NCBI RefSeq assembly: GCF_014467055.1
Contig: NZ_CP060696.1
Span: forward strand, 1,674,001 to 1,738,000
Source: Caproicibacterium amylolyticum
GTDB taxonomy: Bacteria; Bacillota; Clostridia; Oscillospirales; Acutalibacteraceae
DNA: 64,000 nt
Direction of reading: 5' to 3'
The number at the start of each line of letters is the position of its first letter. Within the stretch, counting starts at the first letter, position 1. Positions 1-7,246 of the stretch are shown here, piece after piece. A program made the translations under genes and the position numbers. Below the pieces are notes generated by a model. That model saw only the letters and a list, made by a program, of their open reading frames with translations. It was not told the origin of the DNA and ran no database searches.

Positions 1-2
1 AT

Positions 3-827
3 ATCAAGCTCCTTTGTAAGGTTCTTGGCGTTAATCGAAGTACTTACTATAAGCATTACAACACCGAACCGGCTGATCGTACAAAAGACAATCAAACGAT
101 TGCAAAGCTTATTCTTAAAATCTACGCAGATTATAACAAACGTCTTGGAGCTTACAAGATTACCTATGTTCTCCAGCGTGATTATGGCATTAACATCAGT
201 GTCGGACGAGTGTACCGACTGATGAGGACTCTAAAACTTCCACGGATGTCCACCGAAAAACCTTATAAAAATTATAAGCATCGGGACAACGGCGAGTGTA
301 CCAACCACCTTCACCAGGAGTTCAATCAGCAAACTCCAAACATTGTCTGGGCAAGTGATTTCACATACATCAAAGTTGCCGGCAAATGGTATTATCTTTG
401 TATTGTAATGGATTTATTTTCTTGCAAAGTCATCTCCTGGAACATATCAGGCAAGCCAGATGTCGACCTCGTCATGACTGCGTTCAAAAAAGCTTATGAT
501 AGAAGAAACTGCCCTTCTGGACTTATGTTTCATTCTGATCGAGGATCTCAGTATACTGCTTTTTCATTTCGACAGCTTCTAGATTCTCTTAATGTTGTGC
601 AATCATTTTCCAAAAAGGGCTATCCTTTTGATAATGCTTGCTGTGAAAGTTTCTTCAAATATCTAAAAAAAGAAGAAACCAACAGGAAAGCTTATCACTC
701 CCTACAGGAATTACAGTTGTCCATATTCCAATATATTGAAGGATACTATAACTCAAGAAGGCCTCATGGCTCTCTTCGAATGCTAACACCTAACGAGAAA
801 GAAGAACTGTTCTGGAATCAGGCTTAA
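3..827 (+). CDS. IS3-family transposase, OrfB (5' end outside window)
   Basis: This is the catalytic subunit of an IS3-family insertion sequence, read in one continuous frame from base 3 to the TAA at 825-827. The N-terminal part (from IKLLCKVLGVNRSTYY) is the helix-turn-helix region typical of OrfB. The integrase core follows with all three acidic residues visible: D in WASDFTY, D in HSDRGSQY and E in NACCESFFK. The C-terminal block YNSRRPHGSL is the usual IS3 signature. The start codon and OrfA lie before base 1, so copy integrity cannot be judged. The 3' flank (about 850-890) may contain the right inverted end, but the left end is not available for comparison. An IS30 remnant follows, so this edge of the window is mobile-element territory. 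Confidence 0.9.
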   Translation: MKLLCKVLGVNRSTYYKHYNTEPADRTKDNQTIAKLILKIYADYNKRLGAYKITYVLQRDYGINISVGRVYRLMRTLKLPRMSTEKPYKNYKHRDNGECTNHLHQEFNQQTPNIVWASDFTYIKVAGKWYYLCIVMDLFSCKVISWNISGKPDVDLVMTAFKKAYDRRNCPSGLMFHSDRGSQYTAFSFRQLLDSLNVVQSFSKKGYPFDNACCESFFKYLKKEETNRKAYHSLQELQLSIFQYIEGYYNSRRPHGSLRMLTPNEKEELFWNQA

Positions 828-984
828 TTCCTGTTTCCAGTATGTTTTCCCTAATTATTGTGTCTACTTACTTGACTATAGTTCAACTTTACCTCCTGAT
901 TTCAATACTACTTTACCGCTATGTTTATAAAATAATCCAGTAGTGAAAACTAAACGTAAACTTTTATAATTTGGTTAATTGTAA

Positions 985-1975
985 ATAGGTGCAGAAGAAC
1001 GTGGAGCAATTCAGAGATTGAAACGAATTGGACTTTCAAATCGAGCGATTGCTCGAGAGATAAACTGCAGCCCATCAACTGTGGGTTATGAGCTAAGGCG
1101 GGGAACACCAGAATACTCTGGGAGAGGGCGCAGACCCCGCTACTCTGCAAAGCGCAGGGCGGCAGTATATCGAGCCAATCGAGTGCGTTGCCGCCGCCCC
1201 AAAAGACATCTTGCAAATAGTTCTTTTCTTCGCTGGGCGGTAGAGAAAATCACCGCACATAATTGGTCGTTCGACACCTGCGTAGGCCGTGCAAGGCTAT
1301 TGAAGCGGTTTGCGGGACAACAACATTCCTTGCACAAAAACGTTGTATAACCTACTCTGGAATGGTGACTTGCCTGTAACGCCGTTTCAGCTTCCAGAGG
1401 CGCTAAGCAGGCGACAACATGGCAAGCCACGTATTTCTAAACGCTTAAACGGCAAAAGTATCGACCTTCGGCCTGCGGAAGTGGCAAAAAGAGTTCAATT
1501 TGGCCATTGGGAGTCCGACACAGTCCTTGGGCGAAAAAAGAAGGTTGAACCAGCGACGTTCACGATTGTGGAACGCCTGACGAGGTACTATCTCACCATT
1601 CGCATTTCGGGAAAAACTGCGCAGGGTGTTGCCAATGCAATGCGGCAACTGTACCATGAATTTGGAAAGAATTTGGAAATTCGCACAATCACTACCGATA
1701 ACGGCAGCGAGTTCGCCGCATTTTCTGAGATGGAGGCCTACGGTACACAGGTATATTTTGCGCATCCATATTCCTCTTGGGAGCGCCCGGTCAATGAACG
1801 CAGCAATCGAATTCTCCGTCGTTTTATACCCAAGGGAAAATCCATGAGAAACTACACCGATGACCAAATTCTCATGTTCTCGGATGAAATCAATGCTATG
1901 CCCAGAAAGCGGCTGAGTTATCGCACTCCTGAGGAGTTATTCGAAGAATACCTCGACCAAATTTACAAGATTTAA
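985..1975 (+). pseudogene. IS30-family transposase, frameshifted
   Basis: The N-terminal half reads in one frame from about 985 to 1347. It has the IS30 helix-turn-helix (SNRAIAREINCSPSTVGYEL) but no good ATG/RBS. The C-terminal half continues in the next frame from about 1310 and contains the DDE core: GHWESDTVLG, TTDNGSEF and WERPVNERSN, the last followed by RRFIPKG. The conserved CTKTLYN motif sits just after the junction. Family alignment from memory therefore puts the frame change near 1305-1315. IS30 transposases are normally a single ORF of about 320-350 residues, so this copy looks inactive unless frameshifting or a sequencing error explains it. No clear terminal inverted repeats were identified. 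Confidence 0.85.
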
Positions 1976-2076
1976 TCCCGGAGTACTTTATTCTGTGAAA
2001 GTGTTCAATTTGTTATTGCAATTTTCGATTTTTACCTTTTATTTAAAAAGTAACTAAATATTATATATTTCTCCTT

Positions 2077-2121
2077 CAAAAATTGCAAAGCGACAGCTTA
2101 TTAAAAATGCTGTCGCTTTGC
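2077..2121 (-). terminator. Rho-independent terminator after dpaB
   Basis: A perfect 13-bp stem (2085-2097 with 2109-2121, 11-nt loop) is followed on the minus strand by a run of T (complement of 2078-2082). It lies 9 bp after the dpaB stop codon. A-rich flanks on the other side could also let it work for the plus strand. Confidence 0.8.
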
Positions 2122-2129
2122 ATGAATTT

Positions 2130-2735
2130 TTAAGTTTTGTCTTTTAGAAGCGGCGCCAACAAAATTGGCTGCAGCTGTCTGCCGTCCAGCGCAGCTTCCA
2201 CCGCCTTAGGCAACAGCGAAAAATCCGCCACCACAGAGGAGGGCTTTTTCTCAGAATCATCCTGCCGAAAAGGTGTAAAGTATATATGCTTTACGTTTAG
2301 CAGGTGACCGATGTTCTGTGCGGAAGCCGCAAGCGCATCATTAGTAGCGATATGCAGCAGCACCGGTCGCTGCACCCGCAGATTGGATTTTACTGCCATT
2401 GTGACACACGTATCTGTTATACCGTTTGCAAGTTTCGCAAGCGTATTTCCCGTACAAGGTGCAACAACCATCAGGTCTACCATCTTTTTAGGACCGATTG
2501 GTTCCGCGCCAGTGATCGTCTGAATCGCCGGTCGGCCTGTGATATCCTCGATCTCCCATAAAAAGTCAGATGCACGGCCAAAGCGTGTATCGGTACTGCA
2601 GGCTGTTTCACTCATTACCGGCACAATTTCGTAACCTGCGTCCCGCAAAATACGCATCTGCTGAATGGCTTTATCAAACGTACAAAAGGAGCCGCACATG
2701 GCAAACCCCAGAACTGCTTTTCCCACCTCGTTCAC
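2130..2735 (-). CDS. dpaB: Dipicolinate synthase subunit B (SpoVFB)
   Basis: This 201-residue flavoprotein-fold protein is one of two subunits of dipicolinate synthase. The enzyme oxidises dihydrodipicolinate to dipicolinic acid in the mother cell during sporulation. Visible family marks are the N-terminal strand-loop GFAMCGSFCTFDKAI (residues 10-24) and the flavoprotein segment VVAPCTGNTLAKLANGITD (90-108). The start overlaps the dpaA stop by 4 bp (ATGA), so the two are translationally coupled. Length matches the family (about 200 residues). Its presence indicates an organism that makes DPA-containing spores by the SpoVF route rather than the Etf-based route of some clostridia. Confidence 0.93.
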   Translation of the reverse strand: MNEVGKAVLGFAMCGSFCTFDKAIQQMRILRDAGYEIVPVMSETACSTDTRFGRASDFLWEIEDITGRPAIQTITGAEPIGPKKMVDLMVVAPCTGNTLAKLANGITDTCVTMAVKSNLRVQRPVLLHIATNDALAASAQNIGHLLNVKHIYFTPFRQDDSEKKPSSVVADFSLLPKAVEAALDGRQLQPILLAPLLKDKT

Positions 2736-3595
2736 TCCTTCATCATTTCGTAAACGGTTTGCTTAATGATTTCCCCTGCTGCCCGCGGTGCAACCTTTGC
2801 CGGTAATGAAAAAGCATGCACTGCACAGATACCCAGTTTTTTCGCCGCCTCCATATCCACCCCACCGGGTGCAGAAGAAAGATCAATCAGCAGAGTTCCG
2901 CGCGGATAAACAGACAGTACCCTGCGTGTAAACAGCACAGCCGGCACTGTGTTAAACAAAATATCATAGTCCCCGCCGTCCTCCAGTTTAGTAATAGGAA
3001 CCGCATGACAGCCTATTGCTTCGATAGCGGCTGCAACTTCTGAGCGCCGTGCCGTAACGGAAACCTCTGCCCCGAGCGCACGCAGGCGCGGCGCAAGCTG
3101 GCTGCCAATACGCCCAAATCCAGCAAGCAGGCACCGACTGCCGCAAATAGTACCCGGGTACTCCCGCATAGCACACTCAATGGCACCTTCAGCGGTCACA
3201 GCCGCGTTGCGCAGGGCGAAATCTTCACGGGCATAATAGTCCTTGATATCCACTTCCTCAAGCTGTGGGCAGGCTGCCAGTGCTTTGCCAATCATTCCGC
3301 CGAACACCCTGTGTCCAGCAAGCAGCTGGGCAAAATCTTCGTTTAAAACAATGGGATGATTACTGTACTCTGCCTTTACGGCTGCTCCATCTGTGGTTAC
3401 CGGCAGCGGCAGCAGCAGTACTGTGCACGCGGATACAGTTTTGCGCAAGTCTGCTTTCTGTACATCCTCGCTGAAATCCGCATTTTCAAACCCGCTTGCA
3501 TACACGGTAAACCCATCCTCGGCAATGGATTCTGCAAGTGCCAGCTGGCGACGGTCCCCGCCGATAACACCAAAGCTGCTGCGATCTATCATCAT
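2732..3595 (-). CDS. dpaA: Dipicolinate synthase subunit A (SpoVFA)
   Basis: The 287-residue NAD(P)-binding subunit of dipicolinate synthase. The nucleotide-binding Rossmann loop GFGRIG is at residues 159-164 in the context CLLAGFGRIGSQLAPRLRALG. The N-terminal segment GVIGGDRRQLALAESIAEDG is characteristic of DpaA. The start is the first of two consecutive ATG codons, 8 nt after a GGAGGT site (3604-3609). It forms a two-gene operon with dpaB and is divergent from murC. A sigma-K-like promoter lies just upstream (see 3623-3651), which fits late mother-cell expression as known for this operon in Bacillus. Confidence 0.94.
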   Translation of the reverse strand: MMIDRSSFGVIGGDRRQLALAESIAEDGFTVYASGFENADFSEDVQKADLRKTVSACTVLLLPLPVTTDGAAVKAEYSNHPIVLNEDFAQLLAGHRVFGGMIGKALAACPQLEEVDIKDYYAREDFALRNAAVTAEGAIECAMREYPGTICGSRCLLAGFGRIGSQLAPRLRALGAEVSVTARRSEVAAAIEAIGCHAVPITKLEDGGDYDILFNTVPAVLFTRRVLSVYPRGTLLIDLSSAPGGVDMEAAKKLGICAVHAFSLPAKVAPRAAGEIIKQTVYEMMKE

Positions 3596-3622
3596 AGCTG
3601 ATTACCTCCAAAATTCATGTAC

Positions 3623-3651
3623 CATACTATGGAAAACCGAGAAATGTTGTG
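3623..3651 (-). promoter_or_regulatory. Putative sigma-K promoter of dpaAB
   Basis: On the minus strand, cACA (3651-3648) is followed after 16 nt by CATAGTATG (3631-3623). The sigma-K consensus is mACm, 16-17 nt, CATAnnnTA. Only the last base of the -10 element differs. The predicted start, about 7 nt downstream, leaves a short leader before the GGAGGT at 3609-3604. Confidence 0.65.
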
Positions 3652-3693
3652 CTTTGCAGGCACAATAAATTGCCGCTAATTTACAGGTATATC

Positions 3694-3722
3694 TTGCATT
3701 CGTACTGAAAAATGTTTATGAT
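3694..3722 (+). promoter_or_regulatory. Putative sigma-A promoter of murC
   Basis: TTGCAT (3694-3699), 17-nt spacer, TATGAT (3717-3722). A small hairpin (CGTTTCA/TGAAACG, 3732-3748) follows in the leader. It overlaps the divergent dpaA promoter region. Confidence 0.6.
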
Positions 3723-3794
3723 AAGTAATGGCGTTTCAAAATGAAACGAAATCTGCGCTGTTCTGGCGTTTTCCAAATAAAAGGAGCTGTTCTT

Positions 3795-5171
3795 ATGAAC
3801 GATATTTTATCCCGTGTCAAGAAAGTACACTTTGTCGGTATCGGCGGCAGCGGTATGTGCCCCATCGCAGAGATTCTGATTCACCGTGGGTTTGAAGTCT
3901 CCGGTTCTGATAATGCCGAGTCTGACACACTGCAGCGCATTAAGTCCTACGGCATCCCAGTTTACATGGGGCAGCGTGCTGAAAATGTGCAGGGTAAGGA
4001 ACTGGTCGTTTATTCCGCCGCCATTAAAGCCGACAACCCGGAGCTTGTCGCCGCAAAGGAACTGAGCATCCCCTGTGTGGAGCGCAGCGTCATGCTGGGC
4101 ATGGTCACCAGCCGTTACCCCAAAAGCATTTGCGTTTCCGGTACGCACGGCAAAACTACTACCACCGGTCTCATCACTTCTATTTTGATTGATGCCGGTA
4201 CCGATCCCTCTGCGGTCATTGGCGGCAAGCTGCCCAGCATTGGCACGAACGGCCGGGCCGGTTCTTCCGATAAAATCGTTGTAGAGTCCTGCGAATATGT
4301 AGATACATTTCTGCAGTTGCATCCCTACCTTGCGGTTATCCTGAACATTGATTCCGACCATCTGGATTACTTCAAGAACCTGGAAAACATCATTCAATCT
4401 TTCCGGCAGTTTGCAAAGCAGACCTCCAGTGTTTTAGTCGTCAACGGTGATGACAGCAACACCATGAAAGCCATTGACGGTTTGACCCACGCAAAAATCA
4501 TTACGTTTGGTAAGGGAGAAGCCTGCAGCTACCGTGCTGTGAACATTTCTGACACCAAAGAAGCGCGTGAAAACTTTGACGTCATGAAAGATGGCAAGAT
4601 TCTTTGCAATGTTACACTTTCCATACCGGGCAAGCACAACATTTACAATGCTCTGGCTGCTTTTGCGGTCTGCGACTTTATGGGCATCTCCACCGAGCAG
4701 CTGACAAAGAGCCTGCATGCTTTCACAGGTGTTCATCGCCGCTTTGAAATGCTCGGCAAATATGAGGGCATTACGATTGCTGATGACTTTGCACATCATC
4801 CCACAGAGCTGACTGCTACCCTGACTGCCGCCATGCAGATGGGCTTTCATGAAGTCTGGACGATTTTTCAGCCGCATACCTACAGCCGTACCGCGCTGCT
4901 ATTAGATGACTTCGCAAAAGCACTGACGATTCCCGACCATGCCATTGTTTCCGAAATCCTCGCAGTACGCGAAACCAACACCTACAACGTTTATGCGGAA
5001 GACCTTGTAAAAAAGGTACCCGGCGCGGTTTACCGCAAGACTTTTCCCGAAATTGCTGATTATGTAATGGAACATGTAAAACCCGGCGACCTAATACTGA
5101 CTATGGGCGGCGGCAACATTTATCAGTGTGCAAACCTGATTGTTGACCGCTACAAAGCCCGCGCAAAATAA
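3795..5171 (+). CDS. murC: UDP-N-acetylmuramate--L-alanine ligase
   Basis: ATP-dependent cytoplasmic ligase adding L-Ala to UDP-MurNAc, the first peptide-stem step of peptidoglycan synthesis. In the 458-residue reading, the N-terminal UDP-binding loop GIGGSGM is at 15-21. The ATP-binding P-loop GTHGKTTTT is at 116-124. The C-terminal domain shows DDFAHHPTEL and the closing GDLILTMGGGNIYQ. The ATG at 3795 is preferred over an upstream in-frame ATG (3741) because AAGGAG (3781-3786) lies 8 nt before it and the protein then begins directly at the family's start. Length is typical. It is followed by a strong terminator, so it appears monocistronic. Confidence 0.96.
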   Translation: MNDILSRVKKVHFVGIGGSGMCPIAEILIHRGFEVSGSDNAESDTLQRIKSYGIPVYMGQRAENVQGKELVVYSAAIKADNPELVAAKELSIPCVERSVMLGMVTSRYPKSICVSGTHGKTTTTGLITSILIDAGTDPSAVIGGKLPSIGTNGRAGSSDKIVVESCEYVDTFLQLHPYLAVILNIDSDHLDYFKNLENIIQSFRQFAKQTSSVLVVNGDDSNTMKAIDGLTHAKIITFGKGEACSYRAVNISDTKEARENFDVMKDGKILCNVTLSIPGKHNIYNALAAFAVCDFMGISTEQLTKSLHAFTGVHRRFEMLGKYEGITIADDFAHHPTELTATLTAAMQMGFHEVWTIFQPHTYSRTALLLDDFAKALTIPDHAIVSEILAVRETNTYNVYAEDLVKKVPGAVYRKTFPEIADYVMEHVKPGDLILTMGGGNIYQCANLIVDRYKARAK

Positions 5172-5193
5172 ATTTCCCTATACTATGCAAAAA

Positions 5194-5234
5194 GCTGCTG
5201 CAATGCTAATAAACATTGCAGCAGCTTTTATTTT
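5194..5234 (+). terminator. Terminator after murC
   Basis: Perfect 12-bp stem (5194-5205 with 5214-5225, 8-nt loop) followed by TTTTATTTT, 22 bp after the murC stop. Confidence 0.9.
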
Positions 5235-5270
5235 CGGTAATACAAAATTGCTTTCCGCCGCTTTCTCAAA

Positions 5271-5330
5271 AAGCGACCGCAGTGTGGCGCGCGCAGCGCC
5301 ACGACTCCTGTCCTTGACCTTTACTGGTAA
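5271..5330. repeat. Single copy of an intergenic hairpin repeat
   Basis: This GC-rich stretch has a hairpin (GTGGCG/CGCCAC, 5284-5302) followed by ACTCCTGTCCTTGACCTTTA. Its order of parts (GTGTGG hairpin, CCACG, then CTTGACCTT) matches both arms of the inverted repeat at 9942-10206, although overall identity is moderate. It lies between the murC terminator and the mreB stop codon. There is no coding signal. Confidence 0.5.
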
Positions 5331-5392
5331 GAGGTGGGCTGCAAACCCAGGGTCTTGAACTTGTAATAATTTTGTCGATTGCTATAAATTCT

Positions 5393-6430
5393 TTAATAAA
5401 CCGCGCTAAGTGGATTAATAATACCGTACTCCTTATTTTCAGCGTCATCCATAAAACTGATAGCCTTACCGGCACCCAGTGCAACGCAGATATCCGCATC
5501 CTCCGCAATATGAACCGGCATTTTTACTTTGTCTGCAAGGTATTCACTTAGACCGAACAGCTTAGCCGAACCGCCGGTCATAACAACGCCGTCCACATAA
5601 ACATCGCCCAGAAGCTCAGGCGGCGTTTTTTCCAACATTTCCTGCAGAATGTGTGCAATTTCAGCAGCCGGATCAAGCATCGGCGCAACCAGTTCTTCAC
5701 TCGTTACATCGACCCATGCGGGCAGACCTGTATTGGCATCCCGACCTTTGATGCGGCACGCCAAAGGTTCCGGACGCTGCAGCACGCCGCCGACCGCGAC
5801 TTTGCAGCTTTCCGCCATGCGGTCACCGATAATTAAATCATATTTGTTGCGTACATAACGAATAATTGCCTGGTCAAATGCAAAACCTGCTACTTTGATG
5901 GAACGTGCGATGGACAGACCGCCCAAAGAGATAACACCCATATCTGTTGCACCCGCACCAACGTCAATTACCAGTGAGCCATGCGGATTGGCAACGTCCA
6001 CGCCGGCACCCATAGCCGCCGCCACCGGTTCATCGATGGAATAAACGCGGCGCACACGCGCACGACTGACGGAATTAACGATAGCGCGGCGCTCCACGCC
6101 GGTAATCTGGCACGGCAGACTAACTACCGCACGCGGCATTACGTGCGTGTGCATCAGCTTGCTTCCGCCCAACTGCTGAATGTAATAATTCACCAAATAG
6201 CGTGCAAGCTCAAAATTTGAAATAACGCCCATTGTCAGCGGATGAATCACTTTGATTTTATCACTGGTGCGCCCCAGCATGGCAAAAGCATCGCTGCCAA
6301 CCGCCAGCACCTCATCACTATCCGCACGAACCGCAACCACTGACGGCTCGTTTACAACCATGCCCTTGCCCTCAACGTAGATTTTGACCGCGTATGTACC
6401 AAGGTCGATTGCTATATCGGTACCGAGCAC
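5393..6430 (-). CDS. mreB: MreB-family rod-shape actin homologue (divergent)
   Basis: 345-residue bacterial actin that would polymerise under the membrane and guide lateral wall synthesis. The five actin-fold motifs are recognisable but several differ from the usual MreB/Mbl text. Phosphate-1 is DLGTYAVKIY (residues 9-18) where DLGTANT is usual. Phosphate-2 is DVGAGATDMGVISLGG (156-171) where DIGGGTTD is usual. The adenosine motif is TGGSAKL where TGGGALL is usual. The start is GTG at 6430 with only a weak upstream GGA. A promoter (6553-6581) overlaps the end of comF. It could be an Mbl/MreBH-type paralogue rather than the main MreB, and no mreCD genes are adjacent. Confidence 0.88.
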   Translation of the reverse strand: MLGTDIAIDLGTYAVKIYVEGKGMVVNEPSVVAVRADSDEVLAVGSDAFAMLGRTSDKIKVIHPLTMGVISNFELARYLVNYYIQQLGGSKLMHTHVMPRAVVSLPCQITGVERRAIVNSVSRARVRRVYSIDEPVAAAMGAGVDVANPHGSLVIDVGAGATDMGVISLGGLSIARSIKVAGFAFDQAIIRYVRNKYDLIIGDRMAESCKVAVGGVLQRPEPLACRIKGRDANTGLPAWVDVTSEELVAPMLDPAAEIAHILQEMLEKTPPELLGDVYVDGVVMTGGSAKLFGLSEYLADKVKMPVHIAEDADICVALGAGKAISFMDDAENKEYGIINPLSAVY

Positions 6431-6552
6431 ATAATCACATCCAATCTGTAAAATAAATCGCTCTGCTATGCGAATCCTGCTGTTAATGGCCTGTCCCAGT
6501 ACAAGGTGCCAACTGCAGGAAGAAACCTTCTCACATTTTTGCCGTACAGTTT

Positions 6553-6581
6553 ATTATAATATAATCTACTGCTATTTTCAA
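6553..6581 (-). promoter_or_regulatory. Putative promoter of mreB
   Basis: Minus strand TTGAAA (6581-6576), 17-nt spacer, TATAAT (6558-6553). The -35 box overlaps the comF stop region, giving a leader of about 115 nt. Confidence 0.65.
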
Positions 6582-7246
6582 TCCTTATCTGTCGCCGGCT
6601 GCGCTTCTGCAGCTGCCACGCAGATTACCTGTTCCGCGCCCATGCGAAAAAGTTCCTCCGCACAGACAGACAAAGTCGCACCAGTCGTAACAATATCGTC
6701 TACCAAAAGGATTCGCTTGCCTGCCGCATTTGGCAAAGCTGCATACGCGCCCTGCACATTTTCATAGCGTTCTTCCGCGGAAAGCAGATGCTGTACGCGG
6801 TTACGCCGTATCTTGCGCAGCAAACGACCGTAGGGAACTTCAAGCTTTTGTGCCGCCGTTTTAGCCAACAACTCACTCTGGTTGTAACCGCGCCGCATTC
6901 TGTGCCAGCGTGTCATTGGAACCGCTGTGACACAGTCAAAGGCAAAGTCTGCGCAGGATTCTTTTAGAAGTATTGCCAGCTGATTCCCCAAAAATACACC
7001 AACGGAGGGTTCATCTCCAAACTTGAACCGAAGCATTGCATCCCGTACCTTATCCTTGTATGGATAAATTGTATAGCAGGGCAGCGTCAGTTCATCTGCA
7101 CAGAAAAGTTCCTTTCTATGCAAGATAGGCTGAACATTTGTGCAGTCGCTGCAAGTCTGCTCACCGTGCCGAATGACCTCACCGCAGAACGGACACCGTG
7201 GCGGGAAAAAAATGTCTGCCAGTCCAGATAAATCATGCGTTTTCAT
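6578..7246 (-). CDS. comF: ComF-family phosphoribosyltransferase-like protein
   Basis: 222-residue protein of the ComF/GntX family, needed for DNA uptake during competence in several Firmicutes; the biochemical role is still unclear. The N-terminal zinc ribbon has paired cysteines CPFC and CSDC (residues 18, 21, 32, 35). The C-terminal phosphoribosyltransferase fold carries RGYNQSELLA and the PRPP loop ILLVDDIVTTGAT. The ATG at 7246 is chosen over a GTG 15 bases upstream because GAGG lies 9 nt before it. It overlaps the recD2 3' end by 14 bp, so the two are translationally coupled. No comFA helicase gene is adjacent. Confidence 0.9.
   Translation of the reverse strand: MKTHDLSGLADIFFPPRCPFCGEVIRHGEQTCSDCTNVQPILHRKELFCADELTLPCYTIYPYKDKVRDAMLRFKFGDEPSVGVFLGNQLAILLKESCADFAFDCVTAVPMTRWHRMRRGYNQSELLAKTAAQKLEVPYGRLLRKIRRNRVQHLLSAEERYENVQGAYAALPNAAGKRILLVDDIVTTGATLSVCAEELFRMGAEQVICVAAAEAQPATDKD

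Noticed and set aside
25..222. 65-codon open frame at the left edge
   Set aside because: It is a shadow: the real frame (base 3 onward) runs continuously through the IS3 OrfB N-terminus and contains its helix-turn-helix motif.
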